From positions 523,501-587,500 of the forward strand of contig NW_027168320.1 in assembly GCF_040954835.1 (NCBI RefSeq): 64,000 nucleotides of DNA, read 5' to 3'. Of this stretch, positions 1 through 10,950 are shown in pieces. The notes beneath the pieces were generated by a model. It made no database searches. It was not told the DNA's origin and saw only the letters and a list, made by a program, of their open reading frames with translations. Numbering within the stretch: position 1 is the stretch's first letter; every line of letters starts with the position of its first letter. A program made the translations under genes and the position numbers. This DNA comes from Lepisosteus oculatus (lineage: Eukaryota; Chordata; Actinopteri; Semionotiformes; Lepisosteidae).

Positions 1-740
1 GGTCTTAACTGCCTGGCGGTCATGACAAGCTCCTCTTTAAGCTGTGGTTTAGTTTTGCATTCATGTGTTTCTAGAGCAGTTATTTATGGGGGTGGGTGGG
101 TCCTTCACAGAGGCTCAGGACAAATCCCCTGCATGAAAGTCTACTGTGTGCGTTCAAACAGTCACAGGTCAAGAGCCAGGCAGGAGGACAATGGACAGAT
201 GAGCCAACGAACTAAAAATAAAAGAACAGATATGAAAAAGCCACCATCTTTTTCTTTTTGACATTTTCCGACTTTCATGCAAGCCAGGACAAAGTTGCTC
301 GTAGCTACTTGTGGATTCAAATAATCTATCGAGTGCTTTGATGAGTTTTTGCAATTTGATTGTCGTCCTGTCAGCCTGTTTCTGTTTTTTTTTTTTCAAT
401 CTAGGGATGGAAAGTATGAGGGAAATGATGGAGCAATCAATAACCGCTCCGGAAAAATGGCAGAAAGAAATGGTCCGTCACTAAGGACATTTGTGAAGCA
501 GAGGAGTGACATCACCACAAAGGCGACTTATTCTGCTGATCGTTTTGGTGAATAATGATTGAGGCGTGTTAAGAGAAAGGTAGCTGCGTCAGCATGCTTA
601 GGCTGCAAAGGATAAAGCAAAGGTTTACTCCATGCTGAAAAGAGAAGAAAAGAAGCACAACGTTTCGACTGTGGAGCCTTCTGCGCCATCTTCTTTAGCG
701 ATGGTGATGATGTTTACATTGGAAAAACTGAGACACGCAT

Positions 741-788
741 ACTGGAGGGGCTTGAACCACCAACTTTTCAGCACCACAGAGTCTGACA
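741..788 (-). pseudogene. tRNA-Asn relic with internal deletion
   Basis: Read on the minus strand, the 3' half of a tRNA-Asn is still visible (T-arm with TTCAAGC) along with a remnant of the 5' acceptor side. The D-arm and anticodon arm are missing when compared with the intact copy at 5222-5295: a net loss of about 24 bases plus several substitutions. Copy A4 (43028-43075) carries the same deletion. It cannot make a tRNA. Confidence 0.85.
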
Positions 789-1026
789 GTCTTTTGTGCA
801 CCCTACATTTGCAGGTTTATGGTCAAAGAAAACAATCACTTGCGCTTCTTGCAGCCGGCAATCTTTTTCCACTGACAACCAAGAAATGGATTTCATCTTT
901 CACAAGCTGTATGGATTTCTTCAAAAACAAGTTATTCCAGAAAGGAAATGAATTCTTGCATTAAACTGAACCAAGCTGTACATGTTTGTCTGAAATGATA
1001 CATTCGGCACAACAAGACACGGAGAG

Positions 1027-1100
1027 AGGCACCGCTGGTATTCAGACCCAGGATCGCCTGCTTACTAGGCGGGCACTTTAAGCCACTAGGGAACAGCGCC
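1027..1100 (-). pseudogene. Thr-like tRNA (anticodon AGT), degenerate
   Basis: A 74-nt tRNA-shaped sequence on the minus strand with a pairable 7-bp acceptor stem and loop CTAGTAA, giving anticodon AGT (Thr). The anticodon stem has a C-A mismatch, the D-arm is unlike the vertebrate Thr sequence, and the T-loop reads TCTGAAT instead of TTCGAAT, which damages the Pol III B box. The same defects occur in the copies at 5539 and 42711, so they predate the duplications. Probably not functional. Confidence 0.75.
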
Positions 1101-1976
1101 AGCGGAGCACCGCGCTTTTACAGACACTTGGACACATCTGCGTTCGGTGTGCACTTAACCTGCTCTCTGAGCCCGTTGCCTCCGTCCCATTTAATAGCAG
1201 AACTGACGCCAAGAGAAATGATGAGAAATGGCATTTATCGGGCACTTTTCATGTCCAAGGAGCTCAATGCCCTTGACACCTCCCCAAGGCGACAGAGCTG
1301 TGCATTCTTTGGCGACACCATTTTTTCTTTTGTTTAATTTCTATACTTATTGATAGAATAAAAACGATATGTCATGTACTGTAAGGGAAATGTCTCTTTT
1401 CATGGGGAAAGCTAGCACCAGCAAATGTTGTGTTTAGAAGAAGTGATTTAACATGACACGTGACCTAATTTACCGGAGCAAAAGCTCACCCAGCAAGCCC
1501 TGCTTTACTTCTACAGGAGAGAAGTACTGTAGAGTCTGCAAGATGTTCAGCTGGGTAGCTACGTCAGCATGCCTCGGCTGCAAAGGAACAAGTACTAGGT
1601 TTATTGCATGCTGAAAAGAGAAGAACGGAAACACAGCGTTTCGACTGTGAGGTCTTCTCACACCTGAAGAAGCCTCACACCTGTAAAAGGCTCCATGGTT
1701 TTCTTTCTTCTCTTTTCAACATGGAATACACCTATTGTCTGCAAGATGTGACAATTTCATGGTGTTTTGGAAGAAAACCTTTTTTCTTTGAATTCAAAAT
1801 CAATCGGAATTTCAGCACAACACATCAACACTTTTTCTGTTTTAAGGAGATGATATTTTAAACCTGACAAAAATAGTAGGAAACACAAGTTTCTTGCTGT
1901 GAAAATTTAGATGGGGAAGTGTACTACTAGTAGCAGTGTAGAGCTCTCTGTGGTGGAGTACAAGCGCATGTTCTAT

Positions 1977-2049
1977 GGGCCAGTGGCGTAATGGATAACG
2001 CGTCTGACTTCGGATCAGAAGATTGGAGGTTCGAGTCCTGCCTGGCTCG
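1977..2049 (+). tRNA. tRNA-Arg (anticodon TCG)
   Basis: A complete 73-nt cloverleaf. The acceptor GGGCCAG pairs with CTGGCTC and the discriminator is G. The anticodon stem TCTGA/TCAGA closes loop CTTCGGA, so the anticodon is TCG. The B box TTCGAGT is intact. A Pol III T4 terminator lies at 2056-2059, seven bases after the gene. It closely matches the vertebrate Arg-TCG consensus as I remember it. The best of the four Arg-TCG copies in the window. Confidence 0.95.
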
Positions 2050-3603
2050 TGAGGCTTTTAAACCTCTCAGGTTCCTAGGTAACAGGTTGCCGTCATGTAT
2101 ATGAACTATAGAAAAGCATTTGCCACAACCCGTAAATTAGCACGCAAGTGCGGGCTGGTGAACACAGAACTGTATGGAGATCATCTCCAGCTCCAAGCTC
2201 AATTGCAATGAAAAAACATGCAGAACAGAACTGGAGAGCAGCTGAATTTGTGCTCAGTAGGGTGGGGAGGACTCAGCATTGCTATTGTTCTAATTGGCAT
2301 AAACTGCAGGGGATCTGAATCAGAACATGTCAGTCAGTTTGATCATTGCGTCAATATGTAGGCCACGTTAATACAGAATTATTACTTTGTCTGTCTCGTC
2401 TTTGTATATAGCTGAATGTCCCTGACAATTTCATGTTAGTTTTTAAGAACGACATTGGTGCAAATATATACATATATAGCATATAAGGAACACGTAAAAG
2501 TTTAGTCCATGCTGAAAAGATAAGAAAACCGCCACAACGTTTCATCTTGGAATAAATCTTTACTTGTTGTTTTGCAGCCTACCCATTCTGACCTAACTCC
2601 TCCCTTGAAATTCCCTAACAGATAAGGGTACGTAACGGCTCATGCGATGCTCAGTTGCAATTTGTCCCAAAACAAACAAGAACAGCAGCTGAGGGTTTGA
2701 GTTTGAACATGCACTGTATTAAAGCAGCTTTTATTTCCATTGATAAATGCTAGATATTCCTACAGAGATTCTCCAGGTGAGTAAGCGATTCCTGTTTCTG
2801 TTTCTATTTCTGTTTCATATATATATACAGTATATATATGTTACATGTGTCTCTGCAATAGTATAAATGTGTTATACACTATCAGGGGCTGCTTTTTTGT
2901 GCACCTCATCTACAACAAGGGTTTTTTTTTCATTTATGTTTGTGGACCTTCACCATTTGAGGAAGTGAGTTAGATAAGAAAGTTACAGGTATGGTGAGCA
3001 ATGACTGACAAAGGCACGTACTGCGTATTCCTTACAGAAGTGTAAGCAATTTGTTCTAAAAAACACCGGCTAAAGTCCAACATCGTTAGCAATCTTATTA
3101 CTTAAACAGAATTAACATCAATAAACTGTAAGGTGCTGGTACATGCGAGTAGATTTGATCTTCTATTAAACAAAAATGCAATTACAGCTCTAAAAAGGTC
3201 AACCTAGACTTCTGTAACAGATCTGTTCAGGTCATCGCTGTTTCTCTGACCTTGTGAGTCTTTGGAATTTTAAAAGTGTATTTTGCTTGCCTTTCATGTG
3301 GTCTGTGTACAAGTCACTGTGGCGTATGCGGTCCTAACCAGCCTTGCTATAGACGTGACGAGCCTCCGCTATGTTGCAATGGAGAACAGGTTCAGTACGG
3401 AGCTGCCGAGAAAATTCAGCTGGAAAGCTCGTTGCAGAAAAGCATCGTTATCTGTGTCTAGCGGCAAAGCGTCCATCGTGGGTGCTGAAGAATCGATTTC
3501 AGAGGCTGCGGGTCCAGGCGATTTAGAGTGTTAAAGGTCCCAGCGAAAACGAAACGGCGCTGGTCCTTTTACACGCACGCACGCAACCAAATGCAAAGGA
3601 CGC

Positions 3604-3685
3604 CGTAGTCGGCAGGATTTGAACCTGCGCAGGGAGACCCCAACGGATTTCAAGTCCGTCACCTTAACCACTCGGCCACGACTAC
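3604..3685 (-). tRNA. tRNA-Ser (anticodon TGA)
   Basis: An 82-nt class II tRNA with the long variable arm of serine tRNAs. The acceptor stem GTAGTCG/CGACTAC is perfect, the anticodon stem ACGGA/TCCGT is perfect, and loop CTTGAAA gives anticodon TGA. The T-loop reads TTCAAAT, a CpG-type change from TTCGAAT that the B-box consensus still allows. I see only T3, not T4, just downstream on the minus strand, so termination may be weak. Likely functional. Confidence 0.9.
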
Positions 3686-4512
3686 AGCGAGCGCCGCGGC
3701 CGCTGCCTTCTTGCTACAATCGAACAGGGAGTGCGAGGTGGCGGCGGCAGCGGAGGCAACTTTTTTCAAGTTCGCTCTCCGTTTAAGAAACCTTTTACGC
3801 CATACGTGCAAGCACACACACACACACCTCAGAGGACTTAAGGGTGGCTTCAAGTTGGAATGATAAAGTCTCCCCGTTCGGACATGAAAACAGAACGTTC
3901 TTAGACAGAAAGCAATCAACAACAGAGACATCTGGACGACGATTTTAGTCACTGCACTTTGAATAGCATTTTTACTCCAGTTACAGGAGATGCACCAATG
4001 GCCCTTGACCTACGCTCTTACCAATGCCTTGAACATTCAAACAAAACAGCCCTCAAGTCCTGCGGTTTAATATAACGCTGTTACGTGTCGAGGCAGTATT
4101 TGACTCTGTCCTACCGTTGAGACACGGGGCGTATATGGAAATGAACACATGCTACGGATCGTCTCTAATCGGTCCCTACAGTTGGAAGGCTCCTTGAAGC
4201 GTGCACCCCCATCATTCATCTTTGCGCATCTGTGAAAGGTAGACTCTTGAGCAATGTTTGAGCCAGCTCTAAGGCAACTAGTGCTATTGGACAGACACCT
4301 CTGGAAGATCCTAAGAGTCTCTTAACACCACTTCCAGCAGCAAGCTTAATTGTTCGCTGGAGGTCTCCCACCCAGGTACTGACCAGGCAAAGAATCACCA
4401 CTACATTGAATGAGGAAGTTAATCCTGAAATCCAATTACATATCTCAAGGTAAGACAAATCCATAAGAACATGTCTTAGTATTACTTCGTTTACATTAGT
4501 ATGGCACTGAGT
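3686..4512. repeat. Spacer with a 5S-derived SINE fragment
   Basis: No gene is seen. At about 4290-4395 a fragment resembles the 5S rRNA-derived head of fish SINEs, recognisable by its C-box-like motif read on the minus strand. The stretch 3830-4137 recurs inverted at 21076-21420. From 4513 the second block A copy begins. Confidence 0.5.
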
Positions 4513-5221
4513 TGGAGCTCCTCTTTAAGCTGTGGTTTAGTTTTGCATTCATGTGTTTCTAGAGCAGTTATTTATGGGGGTGGGTGGGTCTTTCACAGAG
4601 GCTCAGGACAAATCCCCCGCCTGAAAGTCTAATGTGTGCGTTCAGACAGTCACAGGTCAAGAGCCAGGCAGGAGGACAATGGACAGAAGAGCCAACGAAC
4701 TAAAAATAAAAGAACAGATATGAAAAAGCCACCATCTTTTTCTTTTTGACATTTTCCGACTTTCATGCAAGCCAGGACAAAGTTGCTCGTAGCTACTTGT
4801 GGATTCAAATACTCTATCGAGTGCTTTGATGAGTTTTTGCAATTTGATTGTCGTCCTATCAGCCTGTTTCTGTTTTTTTTTTTCAATCTTGGGATGGAAA
4901 GTATGAGGGAAATGATGGAGCAATCAATAACCGCTCCGGAAAAATGGCAGAATGAAATGGTCCATCACTAAGGACATTTGTGAAGCAGAGGAGTGACATC
5001 ACCACAAAGGCGACACATTCTGCTGATGGTTTTGGTGAATAATGATTGAGGTGCGTTAAGAGAAAGGTAGCTGTGTCAGCATGCGTAGGCTGCAAACGAT
5101 CAAGCAAAGGTTTACTCCATGCTGAAAAGAGAAGAAAAGAAGCACAACGTTTCGACTGTGGAGCCTTCTGCGCCATCTTCTTTAGCGGTGATGATGTTTA
5201 CATTGGAAAAACTGAGACATG

Positions 5222-5228
5222 CGTCCCT

Positions 5229-5289
<61 letters not shown>

Positions 5290-5295
5290 AGAGAC
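5222..5295 (-). tRNA. tRNA-Asn (anticodon GTT)
   Basis: A complete 74-nt cloverleaf on the minus strand: acceptor GTCTCTG/CAGGGAC, discriminator G, anticodon stem TTCGG/CCGAA, anticodon GTT, and T-loop TTCAAGC. A run of five T follows within 25 bases on the minus strand, a good Pol III terminator. This is the only intact Asn copy in the window. The A1 and A4 copies share a deletion and the A3 copy has a ruined 3' side. Confidence 0.95.
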
Positions 5296-5538
5296 TGATG
5301 GCCGCTTGTGCTCCCTACATTTGCAGGTTTATGGTCAAAGAAAACAATCACTTGCGCTTCTTGCAGCCGGCAATCTTTTTCCACTGACAACCAAGAAATG
5401 GATTTCATCTTTCACAAGCTGTATGGATTTCTTCAAAAACAAGTTATTCCAGAAAGGAAATGAATTCTTGCATTAAACTGAACCAAGCTGTACATGTTTG
5501 TCTGAAATGAGACATTCGGCACAACAAGACACGGAGAG

Positions 5539-5612
5539 AGGCACCGTTGGTATTCAGACCCAGGATCGCCTGCTTACTAGGCGGGCACTTTAAGCCACTA
5601 GGGAACAGCGCC
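5539..5612 (-). pseudogene. Thr-like tRNA (AGT), degenerate, A2 copy
   Basis: The same 74-nt sequence as 1027-1100 with one further C-to-T change in the acceptor/T-arm region. The B box is broken as in the other copies. Confidence 0.75.
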
Positions 5613-6488
5613 AGCGGAGCACCGCGCTTTTACAGACACTTGGACACATCTGCGTTCGGTGTGCACTTAACCTGCTCTCTGAACCCGTTGCCTCCGTCCC
5701 ATTTAATAGCAGAACTGACGCCAAGAGAAATGATGAGAAATGGCATTTATCGGGCACTTTTCATGTCCAAGGAGCTCAATGCCCTTGACACCTCCCCAAG
5801 GCGACAGAGCTGTGCATTCTTTGGCGACACCATTTTTTCTTTTGTTTAATTTCTATACTTATTGATAGAATAAAAACGATATGTCATGTACTGTAAGGGA
5901 AATGTCTCTTTTCATGGGGAAAGCTAGCACCAGCAAATGTTGTGTTTAGAAGAAGTGATTTAACATGACACGTGACCTAATTTACCGGAGCAAAAGCTCA
6001 CCCAGCAAGCCCTGCTTTACTTCTACAGGAGAGAAGTACTGTAGAGTCTGCAAGATGTTCAGCTGGGTAGCTACGTCAGCATGCCTCGGCTGCAAAGGAA
6101 CAAGTACTAGGTTTATTGCATGCTGAAAAGAGAAGAACGGAAACACAGCGTTTCGACTGTGAGGTCTTCTCACACCTGAAGAAGCCTCACACCTGTAAAA
6201 GGCTCCATGGTTTTCTTTCTTCTCTTTTCAACATGGAATACACCTATTGTCTGCAAGATGTGACAATTTCATGGTGTTTTGGATGAAAACCTTTTTTCTT
6301 TGAATTCAAAATCAATCGGAATTTCAGCACGACACATCAACACTTTTTCTGTTTTAAGGAGATGATATTTTAAACCTGATAAAAATAGTAGGAAACACAA
6401 GTTTCTTGCTGTGAAAATTTAGATGGGGAAGTGTACTACTAGTAGCAGTGTAGAGCTCTCTGTGGTGGAGTGCAAGCGCATGTTCTAT

Positions 6489-6561
6489 GGGCCAGTGGCG
6501 TAATGGATAACGTATCTGACTTCGAATCAGAAGATTGGAGGTTCGAGTCCTGCCTGGCTCG
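6489..6561 (+). tRNA. tRNA-Arg (TCG), slightly diverged copy
   Basis: 73 nt with intact acceptor and T-arm. Compared with 1977-2049 it has three transitions in the D-stem/position 26 area and in the anticodon loop (loop CTTCGAA). The anticodon is still TCG. Two of the three changes are CpG losses. A T4 run follows a few bases downstream. Possibly functional, but less secure than the 1977 copy. Confidence 0.8.
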
Positions 6562-7660
6562 TGAGGCTTTTAAACCTCTCAGGTTCCTCGGTAACAGGTT
6601 GCCGTCATGTATATGAACTATAGAAAAGCATTTGCCACAACCCGTAAATTAGCACGCAAGTGCGGGCTGGTGAACACAGAACTGTATGGAGATCATCTCC
6701 AGCTCCGAGCTCAATTGCAATGAAAAAACATGCAGAACAGAACTGGAGAGCAGCTGAATTTGTGCTCAGTAGGGTGGGGAGGACTCAGCATTGCTATTGT
6801 TCTAATTGGCATGAACTGCAGGGGATCTGAATCAGAACATGTCAGTTAGTTCGATCATTGCGTCAGTATGTAGGCCACGTTAATACAGAATTATTACTTT
6901 GTCTGTCTCGTCTTTGTATATAGCTGAATGTCCCTGACAATTTCATGTTAGTTTTTAAGAACGACATTGGTGCTAATATATACATATATAGCATATAAGG
7001 AACACGTAAAAGTTTAGTCCATGCTGAAAAGATAAGAAAACCGCCACAACGTTTCATCTTGGAATAAATCTTTACTTGTTGTTTTGCAGCCTACCCATTC
7101 TGACCTAACTCCTCCCTTGAAATTCCCTAACAGATAAGGGTACGTAACGGCTCATGCGATGCTCAGTTGCAATTTGTCCCAAAACAAACAAGAACAGCAG
7201 CTGAGGGTTTGAGTTTGAACATGCACTGTATTAAAGCAGCTTTTATTTCCATTGATAAATGCTAGATATTCCTACAGAGATTCTCCAGGTGAGTAAGCGA
7301 TTCCTGTTTCTGTTTCTATTTCTGTTTCATATATATATACAGTATATATATGTTACATGTGTCTCTGCAATAGTATAAATGTGTTATACACTATCAGGGG
7401 CTGCTTTTTTGTGCACCTCATCTACAACAAGGGTTTTTTTTTCATTTATGTTTGTGGACCTTCACCATTTGAGGAAGTGAGTTAGATAAGAAAGTTACAG
7501 GTATGGTGAGCAATGACTGACAAAGGCACGTACTGCGTATTCCTTACAGAAGTGTAAGCAATTTGTTCTAAAAAACACCGGCTAAAGTCCAACATCGTTA
7601 GCAATCTTATTACTTAAACAGAATTAACATCAATAAACTGTAAGGTGCTGGTACATGCGA

Positions 7661-7962
7661 GACAAAACCAATCAAACAATATGCTATACTCTACCCCCAG
7701 CCAGGTCATTTCCAAGAATAAGAGTTACTCCATTAACAGGTAGCGAAGGACATACCCCAACTCTAACAAATCCAGTAACTAAACCACATTGTAGATGTAC
7801 ACAGTGTAAAGGCACTTTCATAAAACCCATTTCGATGCCTTGAACTAATACACTCGAATCACAGAAAGATTTATCAGACAAAGGCAGTGCATCCACAACA
7901 ATAAATGACTGGGCTGCTCCACTATCTCTAAATATTTGAATTGTTTTCTGGTCTTCTGGTTT
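7661..7962 (-). pseudogene. Retroviral-type aspartyl protease segment (fossil)
   Basis: The minus-strand translation shows a D-S-G-A active-site motif and, further on, a G-N-D-L-A-G-G motif typical of Gypsy-type protease regions. It is the downstream continuation of the gag at 9435-10828, separated from it by the solo LTR. Incomplete at its distal end. Confidence 0.7.
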
Positions 7963-7966
7963 ACCT

Positions 7967-9430
7967 TGTAGCGGCGAGGCTTATTAATAAGAAATAATTA
8001 AGTGTTTCTGAGCTTTCCCAAATTATTTCTCTGTTCATCTCTGTGGTGCAGCCACAGAGAAACTATTCATGCAAGCTGATATAAGGTTTGATTAGGACAG
8101 CTCCCAAAGGGGGATGCACTTAGCTAAGCCTGGCTATCATGATCAATGGTCATCCATTGGTGCCTATCTGTCTAGGGAGTGCCAGTTGGACATCTGGACT
8201 GCATTCCTAAGTGTCAGGAGTAAGTGACTCATATCTCACCTTGATCAACCAATCAGGGACTGGTAGGGCCGAGTAACCCACATGGGACTCTGATGCCCAT
8301 GGAACTTTCAACCAATCAATGAGCTGAAGTTCCTCCAGGTAAAAACAGGCAACACAGAGAGCCTGAGAGATTCAACAAGATTCGGCTTCAGTAAGATTCA
8401 GTAAGATTCTGGAGAGGATTCTGTGGACTGTTCTAAAGGGAATTCAAAGGAGAATTCCAGGGCAGGACGGCCCAGGAGCAGAAGGATCCCAAGGGCAGGA
8501 CATTCTCGCAGCGCGCCTCCTGACCATCCTGAGACTCAGCCCGGACAACCACGGAACGGCCAGTGTGTCCGAGTGCCAGAACTTTCCTTTGTTCTAAGAG
8601 TCTAGAGCGGAGGTTGCCAGAGACTAACCAGAGGATCCACTCGAGGTTAGCACCAGCAGCAAGCCTCGTGAACAGGTCGGAACTGTGGACAGCTGAATCA
8701 CTATTCAGAACTAGCTCTTCATCAGGAACGAACAGGTCCTCTTCCTGACTTGCTGGGACCCACAGTCATCTTTTCTCCTGTGCACAAACTTTGCTAGTTA
8801 AAGCCAACAGTGAGCATCAGCAGCGCATCGTTGCAAGCCGCACATCACAGCCTGGCACCGAGCCAGAGAGCGCGGATTTGACAGCAACAGCCTGCAACTG
8901 TTTCTTTGTGCCCGCAGGAGATCTGAATCCCCAGAAATTGGATGAGTATTCAACTTCAATGCATTACAGCTCGAGAATTCAATTGTTATCCCAACCAGTT
9001 GATATCAATTTATTTCCTAAGAGTTATGTACTTGTTTTGAGTATCTAATGTAGAAGTTGTAACCAAGTTCAATTACGAAACGGTATAAATGAATGATATA
9101 CTGAACGTATGTCCTCTTGATATGTGTAACACTTAGTAACTGACTGAATATATACCTTTTGTATTCTGATAACCCTCTCGATAAGATCTGTTAGGTTTAC
9201 ATGCATATTCTATGTATTAATAAATGTATCCTCGTGTATTAGTACCTGTGTGTGTGCGTTGTTTGAGTTATGTCGCATGGTTGGATTCTAAAGCCATCAA
9301 AAGAATCAACTTTGTGATTTACTGCTACAATTAATAATTGTCTCAGTAAATGCCCAAACCCTACAGAACTGGTGCCTTCAGAGAGCCACTATGATTACAT
9401 ATTTGGCGTCCCTGAGCCGGTTTTCTTACA
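7967..9430 (+). mobile_element. Solo LTR (1464 bp) nested in the Gypsy fossil
   Basis: It begins TGTAGC and ends CTTACA, so TG...CA with TGTA/TACA tips, and is flanked by a 4-bp target-site duplication ACCT at 7963-7966 and 9431-9434. AATAAA near 9219 suggests plus orientation. No internal coding region remains, which is the usual result of LTR-LTR recombination. It inserted between the gag and protease parts of the older element. The family is not recognised; 4-bp duplications fit Gypsy and some endogenous retroviruses. Small ORFs within it are not convincing genes. Confidence 0.8.
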
Positions 9431-9434
9431 ACCT

Positions 9435-10828
9435 GTTAGCGAAATGAATCCTTCCATAATAAATGGTTCATAACTAGGGTCAGGGAGACTGTTTTCACTA
9501 GACAAAGGAATAGCAGAACGGGAAACAGTCTTAACAAACCCAGCACTCTTAGGATGTTGCTGTTGCTGCTGCTTATGTTTTAGGGCCAAACAATCTGCAA
9601 TTATATGACCTCTCTTGTGACAATAAAAACATTCACGCTCCTCTTTAAGACGTGAGGAACTAGTTTTTACTGGGGGAGACTGAGACTGGGAACTTAGAGT
9701 AGACAAAGTCTTCTCCGCACGCACAGACATGAAAACATTCTTATGAGTGAGCACGAACTCATCTGCCAAAACAGCGGCTTGCGATAAAGTAGTTACTTTT
9801 TGCTCATTCAAATACACAACAATGCGTTCAGGCAAACAGTTCTTAAATTCCTCTAAGAGCATTAACTCACGCAATGAGTTAAAGTCACTCACTTTACTGG
9901 CTACAACCCATTTATCAAAGAGAGTGCCCTTCTCTCTAGCAAATTCAACAAATGTCTGGTCTGACACTTTCCGATGATTTCTGAAGCGTTGTCTATATGC
10001 CTCAGGAACTAATTCATAAGCCCGTAAGATAGCAGCTTTCACAGTATTGTAATTCAAACTTTCTTCTAAAGAAAGTGTAGAACAAACTTCCTGAGCTTTG
10101 CCCACTAATCTACACTGCAAAAGCAGTGACCAAACCTCCTTAGGCCAACGAAGTGATGTGGCAATTCGCTCGAATGCACCAAAGTACGAATCAACTTCCG
10201 TCTCCCTAAACAGAGGTACTAAAGCAATGTGCTTACTTACATCAAAGGTGGTAGAGAGTGGATCTTGCAAAGGAGACATGCTAGAGGCCTCGGAGTGGGT
10301 CGGCTGCACAGCAGGAGCATTCTTTCGTGCTTCTAGCTCAAGCTGTCGGAGCTTAACCTCTTTCTCCGCCTTGATCTCCATCTTACGAATTGCAAGGCGC
10401 AATTCAAATTCTGCCTGGCGTACTTGGGCTTTTTCCTCCATGTGCAAGCGGGCCAAATGAACTTTCAGGCGAGTATCGCTTTTTGACCCGGTGGAGACCG
10501 GAGAGAACGGTTCAAAGGGAGGCAAGGTGGCCTTGACCTCAGCCTCCACTAAGTCTTCAGCCACCCCCTGCACCTCGTCCTGTTCTTCCACCACCATAGC
10601 AGGTTTAGCACCAGCCCCAGGAGAACCGGCGTACCTGCTCGTTAATGCAATGACCTCTAACTCTACCAATCTATCCATCACAGGTCTCTTGACGTCCCTT
10701 TTAAGAGCTTGCGTCGAAACCTGAATCTGGAAGTAATCAGCAATTTGGAGCAATTCGTCCTTCCTACACTTATCCAGCTGCTCAAAGGAAGGTTCCTCCA
10801 CAAACTTTCGCAAATCAAAAGTAGCCAT
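9435..10828 (-). pseudogene. gag of the Gmr1-like Gypsy element (fossil)
   Basis: About 465 codons are open from the likely start at 10828. An upstream in-frame Met at 10900 is less likely, since the MATFDLRKF context looks like a gag N-terminus. The middle is rich in charged, coiled-coil-like sequence. Then comes a SCAN-like alpha-helical region (motif around RQRFRNHR and LLEEFKNCLPE), and near the end a CCHC zinc knuckle (C-X2-C-X4-H-X4-C) for nucleic-acid binding. Translation would enter the nested solo LTR. Confidence 0.85.
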
Positions 10829-10928
10829 AACTACAGTACCTTGCCAAAACACAATCCACAAATCAAAATCCTGTACCAACACCAAAATTCTGCAACACAA
10901 AAAAAAATCCTTAGGACGGGAATTTGAT

Positions 10929-10946
10929 ATCCCGGACGAGCCCCCA
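10929..10946 (-). other. Primer-binding site complementary to tRNA-Pro
   Basis: The 18 bases on the minus strand equal the tRNA-Pro primer-binding site known from murine leukaemia virus, and lie 4 bases after the LTR end at 10951. This fixes the element's orientation and shows the adjacent LTR is the 5' LTR. Confidence 0.9.
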
Positions 10947-10950
10947 ATAA

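Larger units (their letters stand above)
1..4137. repeat. Block A1: tRNA Asn/Thr-like/Arg/Ser duplication unit
   Basis: This segment recurs as A2 (4513-7659, direct), A3 (21076-25209, inverted) and A4 (40975-43808, inverted). The order is Asn relic, Thr-like, Arg-TCG, Ser-TGA. Between the tRNAs I see no genes: only non-coding spacer with an AT dinucleotide run near 2815-2840 and AT-rich stretches. Short ORFs in it repeat between copies but have no recognisable domains. Base 1 of the window matches base 25209 of A3 and base 43808 of A4, so the unit continues off the left edge. Confidence 0.85.
4513..7659. repeat. Block A2: direct duplicate of block A1
   Basis: Nearly identical to 28-3160, with an offset of 4488 at the left and 4512 after the Asn tRNA. 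The 24-base difference is the part of tRNA-Asn deleted in A1. The copy stops at 7659, where the Ty3/Gypsy fossil begins, so the Ser tRNA present in A1 is absent here. Confidence 0.9.

Noticed and set aside
9404-9416. tRNA-Asn primer-binding site after an LTR ending at 9399
   Set aside because: The 4-bp ACCT duplication places the LTR end at 9430, so the tRNA-Asn-like bases are inside the solo LTR.
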